The notes beneath the pieces are model-generated. The model was not told the DNA's origin. It searched no databases and was given only the letters and a program-made list of their open reading frames with translations. Below, in pieces: positions 8,301-16,789 of a DNA stretch of 36,647 nucleotides; positions within the stretch are counted from its first letter, which is position 1; each line of letters starts with the position of its first letter. Location of the stretch: positions 1 through 36,647 of the forward strand of contig CAIPMW010000008.1 in the NCBI GenBank assembly GCA_903866255.1, read 5' to 3'. This stretch comes from an uncultured Chlorobiaceae bacterium (GTDB taxonomy: Bacteria; Bacteroidota; Chlorobiia; Chlorobiales; Chlorobiaceae). Both the position numbers and the translations under genes were made by a program.

Positions 8301-9834
8301 CCACATCACCCAGTGACGTACCAACAAAATTCACGACACGGTCAGTCTGATCAATATTATCTTGAGATTCGGTGTTAAGATAAGTTATGTGATCAAGATA
8401 CATTGAAAGAACCGAAGGGTCAAACCCCTCCGCTTCAACAGTTCCTGTAAAGGTAATTGAGTGCTTATCTGCATCAAAGGCAACATCATAACCAACATCG
8501 AAAGGACCATCATAGGCCAAACTTTCTGATGTTCCATCAGGGGTATTGGTCAATGTCACCGTCAAACTCTTGACATTCACACCCGAAAGGTATGAATAAT
8601 ATGGCATAAGATTCGCATTGCTACTATCAGCAAGAGCTACTGCGGTACCTCCTTCATTAAAATCAACCGCAATATCACCACTTGACGTGTTGCTCCCTCC
8701 AAGGTCAACAGCGGGAAGCCAATCTATGGCAATAGTGGTAACAGCCCCGCCAAAATAATAGGACGATTGGGGTGGTATCGTTGCTATTGTAGAGCCCGAT
8801 TCATTCACAAAGGTTATGTTCACCTGTGAACCGTCAGAGGGCATCGATGTTAAAGGGCCACCAGCCAGAAAGTGCTTATTGTCAGCGGAAACCGCTACAA
8901 GCACCTCACCGCTATCCACACCATTAACATGAATACGCGCCCCAAGGGGGACTGGTAAAGAATTATAGAGTATTGAGGTATTTGATGTAAACGATGCCGT
9001 ATTCGATTGGAGGCCATAAACATCGGTCACGGATATATGGACATAGCGAACATTACTATTCTGATCAAGAACATCCGTATCATTCTGGTAGCGAAGCGTT
9101 GCAATCGCGGCTTCATAGTCTGCCAGCGTACCCAATCCATTGAGTGTCACATACTTTATCGCGTGTGAAGAGACGTCAACATCACTTGTGTCTGAAGAAA
9201 TGGCAATATCTCCAAGAGTACCTTTATAGGTATATGAGTCAGCCACCATATCCAATGTAGAGGTCAAATGCTCAGTATCTCCTATATTCACTCCCGACAA
9301 GGTAATCCTGGCTACAGTAAGGTACTCCGCCGTAAGATCAACATCGGTAATAACAAAATCATCAGCCACCAGTTTCAGTGGATCTCCGAGTGGATGGTAC
9401 GACACCGCATAATCATTGTTACCCGCCGCGTCTGATAGCCCTCCGGCATCCACAACAGGAGCATCGTTAGAGGGGACAAGCGTCATTGCTACTTGTGTTG
9501 GTGTAATAACTGGTACTGCACCCGAAAACGAGGAATGGGTAAGAATATCATCGCCAAGCAAGCCATTGGGCGAAGAGAGATATCCAACTCGATCAACAAC
9601 ACTCAGCCAAGCTGTCAATTCAGCATTGGTGGCACCTGTAAGTGTTAAAGTACTTGTGCCAACACCGCTAACCGCTACACCTCCAGAAGATCCAGGTACC
9701 CGGAACGTGCCGTCTACCACGCTCAGTACAAGCTTCGTAGCTCCTGCACCAAGATAATTCAGAAGAGAATTCGGAAGAGTACCCGTTGCCAACGACAAGC
9801 GATGATCTTCAGTAAACGAAATATTTATAGCCAT
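5365..9834 (-). CDS. VCBS/cadherin-like adhesin with dockerin-like C-terminus (1489 aa)
   Basis: A 1489-residue acidic protein starting at an ATG preceded by GGGGAAAG. It has no signal peptide, which is compatible with type I export. The N-terminus (to about 130) is a cadherin-like 'tandem' module ending in NDAPVVDAGG, followed by a DYEAAI...VHISVTD module. Three VCBS repeats of about 98 residues occupy about 530-820 (GTLTITVTGVNDAP signatures). Then comes a long beta-rich region, three DY-rich repeats (about 1120-1265), and a dockerin-like end: TAIDVWAAQRIATG, then ADVNGDGEVNSRD (an EF-hand-type Ca loop), and a closing GVVLGDVNGSW. It is homologous along its length to the neighbour at 10026-13286, sharing both ends, so the pair arose by duplication. 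The likely role is a calcium-stabilised extracellular adhesin or matrix protein; no enzymatic motif was seen. Confidence 0.88.
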   Translation of the reverse strand: MAINISFTEDHRLSLATGTLPNSLLNYLGAGATKLVLSVVDGTFRVPGSSGGVAVSGVGTSTLTLTGATNAELTAWLSVVDRVGYLSSPNGLLGDDILTHSSFSGAVPVITPTQVAMTLVPSNDAPVVDAGGLSDAAGNNDYAVSYHPLGDPLKLVADDFVITDVDLTAEYLTVARITLSGVNIGDTEHLTSTLDMVADSYTYKGTLGDIAISSDTSDVDVSSHAIKYVTLNGLGTLADYEAAIATLRYQNDTDVLDQNSNVRYVHISVTDVYGLQSNTASFTSNTSILYNSLPVPLGARIHVNGVDSGEVLVAVSADNKHFLAGGPLTSMPSDGSQVNITFVNESGSTIATIPPQSSYYFGGAVTTIAIDWLPAVDLGGSNTSSGDIAVDFNEGGTAVALADSSNANLMPYYSYLSGVNVKSLTVTLTNTPDGTSESLAYDGPFDVGYDVAFDADKHSITFTGTVEAEGFDPSVLSMYLDHITYLNTESQDNIDQTDRVVNFVGTSLGDVDGPTTQAIIHIKIPPVTTADVSEGDMVTGPLNYTEPVPPDTYTFVLDGTDIAGLTIYTDGAFSFDAGDSAYDHLSEGATTDVVATFTVTDSASGTGSGTLTITVTGVNDAPSGTDATNDATEGSSATGTLTSSGDNDDNHSASYVLDGTVAGLTIATDGSYSFDASDSAYDHLSAGATTDVVATFTVTDDQSATGSGTLTITVTGVNDDPSATDATNSVKEGRSVSGSLTSSDVDDNHSASYALDGTLDGLTIATGGSYRFNASDSAYDHLSQGETEDVVATFTVTDDQSATDSGTLTITVTGVNDAPEFSSLKKDSLYGQIDEGESGDVGTAVHSVSGRIHFTDPDTANRPVVSVSKWDVSGYDVQHSSFSSGEDRVVGGDALKEMYDSIVQGFTVTPSLNNGNDGVITWNLTVDQSHLDYLKAGDKVEATFTLAVTDGLKTDHEDVHVTIYGHDDAYTFTESVNFWNKGREALGTPDVGAAIAPGDPVESVNLERAGSIGNGLIEFRNMHISDNVRYTDQQVEPGSSDANREHEHVQYVEYEVWKLPGAGSDINSIQLEFAAETVAGKSPEWVDILGEDSCGWGVDTSSSEATNADAGRLTVVAVNHTTPGDFDITTADYLNALDYLAYVNNQPPLDNLTPYDYFNFIHQLSLDDLAGYLQNHLAPGDYVTVGDYESSIKFLGYVNSLSSEDYAQFVNSAPPFTEKQVGVLVPQDYLADISYHKTLGDFNLTVKDYENALDYMDHKALDSGSVLLGVIRTIYQGDDVPVVLTGGEYGVDNVAIPLTEAGTLDTKVDSAVTDEKGEATFEDISQGVHVLSADRLGDNIPAGTVTAIDVWAAQRIATGLDPNGSLSEDHSSHHHYSSEGDGLNAYQLFAADVNGDGEVNSRDISIIQQMALHNPSSKYQGGWVFVNGSVPQDELGNQDEINQDAILASTNNDSSPVAFYLHEETDLQLVGVVLGDVNGSWMAPVSQAG
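6045..6475 (-). repeat. DY-rich internal protein repeat (three degenerate copies)
   Basis: Within the 5365-9834 gene, three related segments occur: DFDITTADYLNALDYLAYVN, GDYVTVGDYESSIKFLGYVN and GDFNLTVKDYENALDYMDH, separated by variable DY/DL-rich spacers. The pattern is visible only at protein level. The paralog at 10026-13286 lacks the block and has a short calcium-loop segment at the same place. Confidence 0.7.
7385..8240 (-). repeat. three VCBS repeat units, about 294 bp period
   Basis: In-frame units within the 5365-9834 gene. GATCATCGGTTACCGTAAAG occurs at about 7437 and 7731, exactly 294 bp apart, and a diverged version at about 8030. The middle copy is very close at DNA level to the units at 11640-12120 in the neighbouring gene. 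Confidence 0.88.
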
Positions 9835-10025
9835 AAGTCTTTCCCCTTTGCTTATTTAAGTAGTTACACAACAAATATCATTGCAAAAAAAGCGTCACAA
9901 GCATTCCAACGGAAATGTTCAAAAAAAATCACCATCACTCCACAGCAGCGCTTGCTTTTTCTTTTGGCAGGCGATATTTGTCATAATTTCAAAGCACTGT
10001 ATGTTCATGCAAATAACCTCGCCTG

Positions 10026-13000
10026 TCAGGCCACTTCCGGCAAAGACCAACTACCATTAACATCACCAAGAACAACTCCAATCACAGGGACCTCTGTCGG
10101 TTCATGAGAAGAGAGCCATGGAGAATCTGCCGATGTCGACACCCCGGATATTTTGTCATTGTCATCTCCCGGTTTTGAAGAGTGCCCTGGAGAATCTGCC
10201 GATGTTGACAACCCTAAAACAGCATCAGTATTGATATTCAATTCCCCGTACTTCTGCCAGCAATCAATATTATATAGTTCTTTATCGGGATCCAGACGCC
10301 CGTCAACAAATACCCAGCCACTCGTTTCCTCATGAAGCGCCATCTTCCATATAGCCCAAACATCATGGCTATCAACATTGCCATCCTGGTTAACATCGGC
10401 AGCAAAAACCTGGTACCCATTCAAATCCGTGCCGTCACCATTGGGACTGTACCCTGAGGCCATCCTCTGGGCACACCAGACATCAATCGCCGTAACTGTG
10501 CCAGAAGAGATATCGTCTGCAGATTTTTCAGCAGTCAGCAGTTGATTATGACCCTGCATAATGTCAGTGGCAAAAGTAACAGCGCCTTCGTCACTGCTGA
10601 CAGCACCCTGTACGGTAACAACAAGAGGGTTGTCAGCAACGACCACCGGTATTGCGAGGTTATTGACTCCAAACTCGGCAGATGTTAATTGTACCGTACC
10701 AGTATCGCCCGTAAAGGTGGTTTTCAGTTTGCCCAAATAATAGTCGTCACCACCAGACCAGTAATCTATAACACCATCACCATTATAATCTACACCATCG
10801 CCTTGATGACCCAAATCATGCCGCTGACTGGACGCAACGACCGTCAGATGTCCTGTATCCTTTCCAAGAAAAGAATCAACAAACCAGCCCTCTTCGTCGA
10901 CCTTGCCTTCACTCCATCCGGTTATGGTGTTTCCATCGCCGGCATCAAATTCAAGTTGAATACTGTTGATCCCTGATTCTGCTCCATGTAATTTCCATAC
11001 TTCATAAGTGGCGGTGGTAACGTTGGTCTCACAATCAGTACTCAGTTTAATGTTTCTGAATTCAATGGAAGAATTTTCTGCAAAGCTGATATTGTGAACT
11101 GAAACCCCTTCAACTGGCGCACCACCATTCCAGAACGTTATTGATTCTGTTACCGCATACGCATCGTCCTTACCTGCAATGGTTACCTCTACTGGCTGAT
11201 GAACAGTATCAATTCCATCCGATACTTTGATATCGAATGTTGCATACAATTCATCGCCACCCTGGAGAAGGTCTATCGCAGACTGGGCAACGGTCAAGTC
11301 CCAGGTGACCATGTTGTTTGCGTCAAGTGTTACAGTAAAACCGTGGGCAACGGCATCAAACAAATCTCCCAGAGCCGAGTGAATACTGTTCTCATCAGAA
11401 GCAGAATTAACATGAGACATTCTTTCCGCCACATGTACCTTGAATGTGACATTGGAATCCGGAGAAAAAGCTACCCTGTCTTCTATTGATATGCCAGACG
11501 ATACAGACAGGGCATCTCCATCAGCGTCACTAGCGTGAATTGTTCCTGAAATGGAATGAGAGGCCGTTCCAACGTCACCGCTCTCACCTTCATAAATGGT
11601 GCCTGCAACTGAATCACCGTCATGAATCGCAATCACAGGGGCATCATTGACACCCGTCACCGTTATCGTCAGCGTTCCAGCGCCTGTTGCGCTCTGATCA
11701 TCGGTTACCGTAAAGGTTGCCACAACATCCGTTGTCGCTCCGGCAGAAAGATGATCGTAGGCAGAGTCACTCGCATCAAAGTTGTAGCTGCCGTCAGTTC
11801 CTATGGTCAAGCCAGCTACTACGCCCTGAAGCGCATAGCTCGCCGAATGATTATCATCAGGGTCACTTGAGGTCAATGTACCTGTACTACTTACGCCCTC
11901 TGTAGCCGAATTTGTAGCATCAGTCCCTGACGGAGCATCATTGACACCCGTCACCGTTATCGTCAGCGTTCCAGCGTCTGTTGCGCTCTGATCATCGGTT
12001 ACCGTAAAGGTTGCCACAACATCCGTTGTCGCTCCGGCAGAAAGATGATCGTAGGCAGAGTCACTCGCATCAAAGTTGTAGCTGCCGTCAGTTCCTATGG
12101 TCAAGCCGGCTACTGAGTGATCCCACGAATATCTGGTCGAATTGGGGTTAAAGCCTATGGAAGTCAACGTACTGTCCAGCGAGTTACCCTCCGTCACCAG
12201 GCTGGTTTTGGGAACCGCTACCGGCACCCACTGCACTCCAATGGTAGTTGTTGCCAACACCGATCCATACTGGATTATTGTACCCCTGACCGTTGTATCA
12301 TTCTGAACATCATGAAATGTTACTGTGCAACCTTCAACAAACGCTGCCCCCAGCGGCCCACTGGCGAGGAAATGTAAACCATCGCTGCTTTTTCCCTCCA
12401 GTATCTGACCAGTATCGACATTATTGATATAAATTTTGCTTCCCAGAGGAATAGCGGGTTTTGGATTTAGCGCCGTGATGGAGGCTGAGTTAGACACGGC
12501 GCCAGACGCATCTGTTACAGAAATCTCAACGTGGCGTGAGGTGGTATTTTGAGCTGAATCTATACTGCTGTTGTTGTACACAATCGTTTTGAGCACACCT
12601 TCATAATCCGCAAGGGAAGCGTTACCGGTTAATGTCAACTGCGTCTTGTCTGCATTGGCGGTAACAGTTATACTGCCAATCGGAACTCCCAACGTACCGG
12701 AGGCAAGAGAAAGGCCCTCTGAAGAGGCAAGAGGATTACTTGTCAACGGAGCCTTCAATACGACTGTGGCCCCCTGGAGAGTGGAGCCGGTGTCAACATC
12801 AGTGATGGTAAAATCACTCGCAACAACTCTCACGGGATCATTAACAGGATTAAATGTAACCGCATAATTATTCCCCAATGTTCCCGGACCACCAGCATCC
12901 ACAACCGGTGCATCGTTAACACCTGTCGTAACATTAATTACGCCTACAGTGCCGGAATTTACAGCAACAGCTCCATTAAACGATGCATAAGAGAGTGTTG

Positions 13001-13286
13001 CCGGGGCGGCAGTGGCAGAGGGAACAAAATAGACAAGTTGCTGGGCAAGCCAGGGAGCCAGCGCACCTGCAACTTTTTCTGTGAGCGTCATGGTAGAATA
13101 TCCGGTCAGCGCATCAACCACAATCGCAACACCTACGTTATTCGGTGTCAAAGCTAATGGAATAGAGGCGGTCAAAGAACCTTCCGTCACACGCAAAACG
13201 AGCTTATTTGCACCACTGGCGAGCAACAATGCAAGATCGGTAAGAACAAGCTTCCGATCTTCATTAACACTAATAGGATACGGCAT
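10026..13286 (-). CDS. VCBS/cadherin-like adhesin with dockerin-like C-terminus, paralog (1086 aa)
   Basis: A 1086-residue paralog of the 5365-9834 product, starting at an ATG behind AAGGGG. Both share the N-terminal module (ISVNEDRKL versus ISFTEDHRL), the NDAPVVDAGG junction, the IPLG.KI.(N)VDTG segment, VCBS repeats, the F.N.G...G..V segment and the dockerin-like end (TAIDVWCAQRMASG, ADVNQDGNVDSHD, GVVLGDVNGSW). It has two complete VCBS repeats (about 390-550) against three in the neighbour. Instead of DY repeats it carries DYNGDGVIDYWSGGDD, which looks like an extra Ca-binding loop. Near the C-terminus a STSADSP segment is duplicated. There is no signal peptide; type I secretion is inferred. 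It is the first gene of the minus-strand surface cluster, 191 bp upstream of its paralog, so its 461-bp upstream region probably holds the cluster's main promoter. Confidence 0.88.
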   Translation of the reverse strand: MPYPISVNEDRKLVLTDLALLLASGANKLVLRVTEGSLTASIPLALTPNNVGVAIVVDALTGYSTMTLTEKVAGALAPWLAQQLVYFVPSATAAPATLSYASFNGAVAVNSGTVGVINVTTGVNDAPVVDAGGPGTLGNNYAVTFNPVNDPVRVVASDFTITDVDTGSTLQGATVVLKAPLTSNPLASSEGLSLASGTLGVPIGSITVTANADKTQLTLTGNASLADYEGVLKTIVYNNSSIDSAQNTTSRHVEISVTDASGAVSNSASITALNPKPAIPLGSKIYINNVDTGQILEGKSSDGLHFLASGPLGAAFVEGCTVTFHDVQNDTTVRGTIIQYGSVLATTTIGVQWVPVAVPKTSLVTEGNSLDSTLTSIGFNPNSTRYSWDHSVAGLTIGTDGSYNFDASDSAYDHLSAGATTDVVATFTVTDDQSATDAGTLTITVTGVNDAPSGTDATNSATEGVSSTGTLTSSDPDDNHSASYALQGVVAGLTIGTDGSYNFDASDSAYDHLSAGATTDVVATFTVTDDQSATGAGTLTITVTGVNDAPVIAIHDGDSVAGTIYEGESGDVGTASHSISGTIHASDADGDALSVSSGISIEDRVAFSPDSNVTFKVHVAERMSHVNSASDENSIHSALGDLFDAVAHGFTVTLDANNMVTWDLTVAQSAIDLLQGGDELYATFDIKVSDGIDTVHQPVEVTIAGKDDAYAVTESITFWNGGAPVEGVSVHNISFAENSSIEFRNIKLSTDCETNVTTATYEVWKLHGAESGINSIQLEFDAGDGNTITGWSEGKVDEEGWFVDSFLGKDTGHLTVVASSQRHDLGHQGDGVDYNGDGVIDYWSGGDDYYLGKLKTTFTGDTGTVQLTSAEFGVNNLAIPVVVADNPLVVTVQGAVSSDEGAVTFATDIMQGHNQLLTAEKSADDISSGTVTAIDVWCAQRMASGYSPNGDGTDLNGYQVFAADVNQDGNVDSHDVWAIWKMALHEETSGWVFVDGRLDPDKELYNIDCWQKYGELNINTDAVLGLSTSADSPGHSSKPGDDNDKISGVSTSADSPWLSSHEPTEVPVIGVVLGDVNGSWSLPEVA
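10118..10215 (-). repeat. short duplication, about 70 bp period
   Basis: GGAGAATCTGCCGATGT recurs at about 10119 and 10190, with GACA-CCC following both. It encodes the doubled STSADSP segment in the linker of the dockerin-like tail, and looks like a recent local tandem duplication. Confidence 0.8.
11640..12120 (-). repeat. two near-identical VCBS repeat units, 294 bp period
   Basis: Stretches of roughly 170 bp starting near 11650 and 11944 differ at only a few positions. GATCATCGGTTACC occurs 294 bp apart. The same sequence recurs, slightly diverged, at about 7690-7860 in the neighbouring gene, so exchange between the genes is likely. Confidence 0.9.
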
Positions 13287-13747
13287 AAATCCCCTTATTT
13301 TTATATTCTGGTAAGTAATTTCCCCAAAAGCTCAACTTCGAGAAAACGATTGACGGATAACAGGGCTCCAACATCCCTCTATTTTTTTACGAACAACTTT
13401 GATTCAAGACGAAAAAAACGTTAAAATATATCAAAACACAGCCATAAATACTTTCAGAATCACTAATATCATAAACCCCGTTATGGTGTCTTATGAAAGA
13501 TACATCAATAAATAAATCTTTACCATAACTATTTTTTTCGTAAACAGATAGTTTACGAAAAAAATAACGTATAATGCGCTTCTTTTACGTTATTTGTTGG
13601 CAGCCAGGATAATCCAAAGGTACTGTTTTTCTCTGAAAGCCGCACGAAACAGGTCAGTGTACCAGATTTGCAAGTCTCTTATTTAATTGACTACTTTTTC
13701 GGTATCGATATTTCAGACATCTTCATTTCATGGTATAGTTTTTTTCA
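13287..13747. promoter_or_regulatory. 461-bp divergent intergenic region with two overlapping perfect palindromes
   Basis: AT-rich region between the divergent adhesin cluster (minus) and recX (plus); no gene was seen in it. A perfect 15-bp inverted repeat ATTTTTTTCGTAAAC lies at 13531-13545, with its complement at 13551-13565 and a 5-nt centre. A second perfect 10-bp pair, AAATAACGTA (13562-13571) and TACGTTATTT (13586-13595), overlaps the right arm of the first, so the two hairpins could exclude each other. Low GC in the stems argues against an ordinary terminator; an operator or DNA-bending site is more likely (inference). No confident -35/-10 pair was assigned. Confidence 0.6.
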
Positions 13748-14230
13748 ATGGCCACTTCAGAACTTCCCTCCGCCATGACATTCGCTCTCAAATTGCTCAG
13801 CCTGCGTAATCACAGCCACGATGAGCTTGAGCGGAAACTTATGAAAAAGGGATATACTGCGGAGAGAATCAGGCCCGTACTGGACAAGCTTACTACAGAG
13901 GGCATACTGGATGACAAGGTGTTCAGTATGGAGCTGATCAGAAGCCGCTCAAGACGAAAACCATCGGGAAAATTGGCACTCTGTTCCGAGCTTAAAAAAA
14001 GAGGGATTTCCAACACCATCATTGAAGAGCTTCTTCATGAGTATCAAAGCGTCGAACTATGCCATAAAGCCGCAGAAAAAAAAATCAGTTCACTGCATGG
14101 AGGAGCTAAAAACGAGCAAAGGAAAAAGCTTGAACTCTTCCTCCGTAACCGGGGATTTGGATGGCAGGAGATTCAGGTGGTACTCAAGCGTTTTTTTGAG
14201 TATGATCAGCATGATAACGACCCCTGTTAA
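13748..14230 (+). CDS. recX: RecX family regulatory protein
   Basis: 160 residues, the usual RecX length. The first helical repeat has the [20 protein letters not shown] pattern, followed by [16 protein letters not shown] and a [20 protein letters not shown] repeat, the tandem three-helix arrangement of RecX. RecX binds RecA filaments and moderates recombinase and co-protease activity in the cytoplasm. recA is not adjacent. The gene stands alone on the plus strand, converging with pyrH: their stop codons overlap (recX TAA at 14228-14230, pyrH TAA at 14227-14229). No clear Shine-Dalgarno precedes the ATG. Confidence 0.9.
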   Translation: MATSELPSAMTFALKLLSLRNHSHDELERKLMKKGYTAERIRPVLDKLTTEGILDDKVFSMELIRSRSRRKPSGKLALCSELKKRGISNTIIEELLHEYQSVELCHKAAEKKISSLHGGAKNEQRKKLELFLRNRGFGWQEIQVVLKRFFEYDQHDNDPC

Positions 14231-14946
14231 GGAAGCTCCCCGTGAACAAGTGAACCAATTTTTTCGCCGCGCAGCAGCCTGGTAAAGTTCCCCTTTTCGT
14301 TCATGTTCATGATCATGATCGGCAAGGCATTCTCGCGACAAAGCGTTATTGCCGTCATATCCATAACCCGCAGGTTTTTCCGTATGACATCCAGATAAGA
14401 GATATCCGAAAAAAAATGAGCATTTGAATTTTTTTCAGGATCGGAGTCGTAGATACCATCAACCCTGGTACCTTTAACAATAATATCAGCCTGAATCTCA
14501 ATGGCCCTCAGAGAGGCTGCCGTATCTGTTGTAAAATATGGGTTGCCTGTTCCTGCCCCGAAAATGACAACACGCCCTTTTTCAAGATGACGAACAGCGC
14601 GACGCCTGATATACGGCTCGGCCATCTGCTCCATTTTTATGGCTGTCTGAAGACGGGTAAATACCCCTTTGCGCTCCAGTGCATCCTGAAAAGCCAATGA
14701 ATTGATCACTGTTGCCAGCATACCCATATAGTCGGCCTGAACACGATCCATATTAGCCGCAGCCTCCGACATACCCCGGAAAATATTGCCTCCGCCAATA
14801 ACCAGAGCAATCTGAGCGCCCATATCCCTCGCCTCTTTTATCTCCTCCGCATAACGCTCCAGCATTTCAGAATTAATACCATAGCCATCATCACCGGCCA
14901 GTGCTTCACCACTCAATTTCAGCAGGACTCGCTTGTACTGGAGCAT
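14227..14946 (-). CDS. pyrH: UMP kinase
   Basis: 239 residues, full length for bacterial UMP kinase of the amino-acid-kinase fold; it phosphorylates UMP to UDP with ATP in the cytoplasm. Visible landmarks are [12 protein letters not shown] (phosphate loop), [28 protein letters not shown] (the UMP-binding stretch) and the [13 protein letters not shown] segment. The ATG at 14946 is preceded by AAGGATAATGAT. It lies downstream of tsf, as in many genomes, but a strong hairpin terminator at 15100-15131 and about 190 bp separate them, so pyrH probably has its own promoter. Confidence 0.97.
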   Translation of the reverse strand: MLQYKRVLLKLSGEALAGDDGYGINSEMLERYAEEIKEARDMGAQIALVIGGGNIFRGMSEAAANMDRVQADYMGMLATVINSLAFQDALERKGVFTRLQTAIKMEQMAEPYIRRRAVRHLEKGRVVIFGAGTGNPYFTTDTAASLRAIEIQADIIVKGTRVDGIYDSDPEKNSNAHFFSDISYLDVIRKNLRVMDMTAITLCRENALPIMIMNMNEKGNFTRLLRGEKIGSLVHGELP

Positions 14947-15011
14947 ATCATTATCCTTACAAACAAATGGTTAACAAGAAACAAGCATCAAGAAAAGTAT
15001 CAATCAACAAA

Positions 15012-15055
15012 CCCTGCAACAGAGCAACAGGGTATGAATTCATGTTCATGAATTC
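15012..15055. promoter_or_regulatory. palindromes upstream of pyrH
   Basis: GAATTCATG at 15036-15044 and CATGAATTC at 15047-15055 form a perfect inverted repeat with a 2-nt centre. A weaker CCCTG/CAGGG pair (15012-15016, 15028-15032) lies next to it, nearer pyrH. They sit 65-110 bp upstream of the pyrH start and could be an operator or a leader hairpin; function unknown. Confidence 0.4.
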
Positions 15056-15099
15056 CTTCACAAACCAGAGCTTCGAGGAATATGTCCTCAATCGATTAA

Positions 15100-15131
15100 A
15101 AAAAAAGCCTCGAACAACGAGGCTTTTTTCT
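15100..15131 (-). terminator. rho-independent terminator of rpsB-tsf (bidirectional)
   Basis: An 8-bp stem AAGCCTCG/CGAGGCTT with a 5-nt loop, flanked by A and T runs on both sides. It sits just past the tsf stop on the minus strand. Confidence 0.9.
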
Positions 15132-15133
15132 TC

Positions 15134-16000
15134 TTATTCTCCTAACTGATAACGAACAAATCCAATCACATCAACCTTCGCCAGATGCTTTTTTCGACAG
15201 TCGCCCAGCACACCTGAGACCTTTGCCTTGTCATCCTTGATAAAAGCCTGCTCCGTGAGCACAACGTCCTGATAATATTTCTCAAGCCTGCCAAGAACAA
15301 TCCTGTCGACAAACTCCTCCTTTTTACCCTGTTCGAGAGCCTGCTGACGATAGATTTCGGACTCTTTTGCAATATAATCGGCTGGCACACAGGAGCGATC
15401 AACAACAATCGGCGCGGCAGCGGCTACCTGCATGGCAAGATCTTTTGCCAAATCCTTTATAACCTCTGGTTTATCAGTATTGATATGAATAACAGCGCCA
15501 AGCTTTGCGCCAGGATGAATGTAACCTTCGACAAGCCCATCAGGGGCATCATAAAAAGCAAGGCGTCTGAGATTAATCTTTTCACCCAGTTTGCCGGTCA
15601 TGGTCTTCATGGCATCATCCACAGTTTCGCCGCTATAAGCCTCTCCAAGCGTGAGCGCCAGAAGCGCTTCGGTCGAAGTGGTGCGGTTGGCAAGTGCAAG
15701 ATCGCCAAGCGCTGCCGTAAAGCCTGTGAAATCCTCGCCACGTGCAACAAAATCAGTCTCACAGTTCAATTCAAGAATAACAGCACTCTTGTGATCTGCT
15801 GTTACCTTGATAATGACCATCCCCTCTTTGGCATCCCTGTCTGCACGCTTGGCCGCCAAAGCTGCACCTTTCTTGCGCAGATAATCGATAGCCTGCTCAA
15901 TATCCCCACCTGTTTCATCAAGGGCTTTCTTGCAATCCATCATCCCTGCACCTGTTATATCACGAAGATTTTTTACATCTTTTGCTGAAGTCTGGCTCAT
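15134..16000 (-). CDS. tsf: Elongation factor Ts
   Basis: 288 residues, normal for EF-Ts, the nucleotide exchange factor that regenerates EF-Tu-GTP. The N-terminal UBA-like domain carries [19 protein letters not shown] and the [16 protein letters not shown] signature. The core has [18 protein letters not shown] and a C-terminal helix region ending in [11 protein letters not shown]. It follows rpsB by 33 bp on the same strand, the standard rpsB-tsf pairing, and is closed by the hairpin at 15100-15131. Confidence 0.98.
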   Translation of the reverse strand: MSQTSAKDVKNLRDITGAGMMDCKKALDETGGDIEQAIDYLRKKGAALAAKRADRDAKEGMVIIKVTADHKSAVILELNCETDFVARGEDFTGFTAALGDLALANRTTSTEALLALTLGEAYSGETVDDAMKTMTGKLGEKINLRRLAFYDAPDGLVEGYIHPGAKLGAVIHINTDKPEVIKDLAKDLAMQVAAAAPIVVDRSCVPADYIAKESEIYRQQALEQGKKEEFVDRIVLGRLEKYYQDVVLTEQAFIKDDKAKVSGVLGDCRKKHLAKVDVIGFVRYQLGE

Positions 16001-16033
16001 TGAAATTTTACTCTTATTATTATGTAACGGTGA

Positions 16034-16789
16034 TTATTCGCTGATCTCCTCTTTTTCGACATCCACCTCCACTTCATCCATCTCGGCAAGCACCTCATTT
16101 TCAACCTTCAGCTCACGTGCCTTGATAACGGTATCAGCAACGGCCTTGACCATAAGCTGAATTGAACGAATGGCATCATCATTTGCCGGAATAACATAAT
16201 CGACCAACTCAGGATCGCAGTTGGTATCAACCATCGCGATAATCGGAATACCGAGCGAACGAGCCTCTTTGATAGCAATATGCTCTTTCTTGATATCAAC
16301 GATAAAGAGTGCTGCCGGAAGCCTTGTCATCGTGGCAATGCCGCCAAGAATCCTCATAAGCTTCTCCTTCTCTCGACCAAGCATGAGACGTTCTTTCTTG
16401 GTAATCATATCATAAGTGCCGTCAGTAGCCATCCTGTCAATAGAGTTCATGCGTCTGATGCTTTGACGGATAGTCTGGAAGTTGGTGAGCATACCGCCCA
16501 GCCAGCGTTCACAAACATAGGGCATACCTGCACGCCCGGCCTGCTCGGCAATGATATGCTTGGCCTGTTTTTTGGTGCCTACAAACATGATCTCCCTGCC
16601 AGTCTGCGCAATAGCTTCGAGAGCCTTGAGCGCATCATCGGCAAGCACAACAGTCTTCTGGAGATCAATAATGTGGACACCGTTTTTTTCCATAAAAATG
16701 TACGGCTTCATTTTCGGACACCAGCGACGTGCCAGGTGACCAAAGTGAACTCCTGCACGGAGGAGCTCTTCAAGCTGAAAATGTGACAT
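16034..16789 (-). CDS. rpsB: 30S ribosomal protein S2
   Basis: 251 residues from the ATG at 16789, which is preceded by AAAGGAAAG. The reading frame is open for 35 more codons upstream, but S2 proteins begin with this [18 protein letters not shown] segment, so the upstream extension is leader. Landmarks include [29 protein letters not shown], and [20 protein letters not shown] near the C-terminus. An acidic tail ([13 protein letters not shown]) extends beyond the core. S2 binds the small subunit near S1 and commonly autoregulates rpsB-tsf. It lies between rpsI and tsf. Confidence 0.97.
   Translation of the reverse strand: MSHFQLEELLRAGVHFGHLARRWCPKMKPYIFMEKNGVHIIDLQKTVVLADDALKALEAIAQTGREIMFVGTKKQAKHIIAEQAGRAGMPYVCERWLGGMLTNFQTIRQSIRRMNSIDRMATDGTYDMITKKERLMLGREKEKLMRILGGIATMTRLPAALFIVDIKKEHIAIKEARSLGIPIIAMVDTNCDPELVDYVIPANDDAIRSIQLMVKAVADTVIKARELKVENEVLAEMDEVEVDVEKEEISE

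Noticed and set aside
13687-13739. TTGACT and TATAGT as a recX promoter
   Set aside because: The two boxes are 41 bp apart, too far for a -35/-10 pair.
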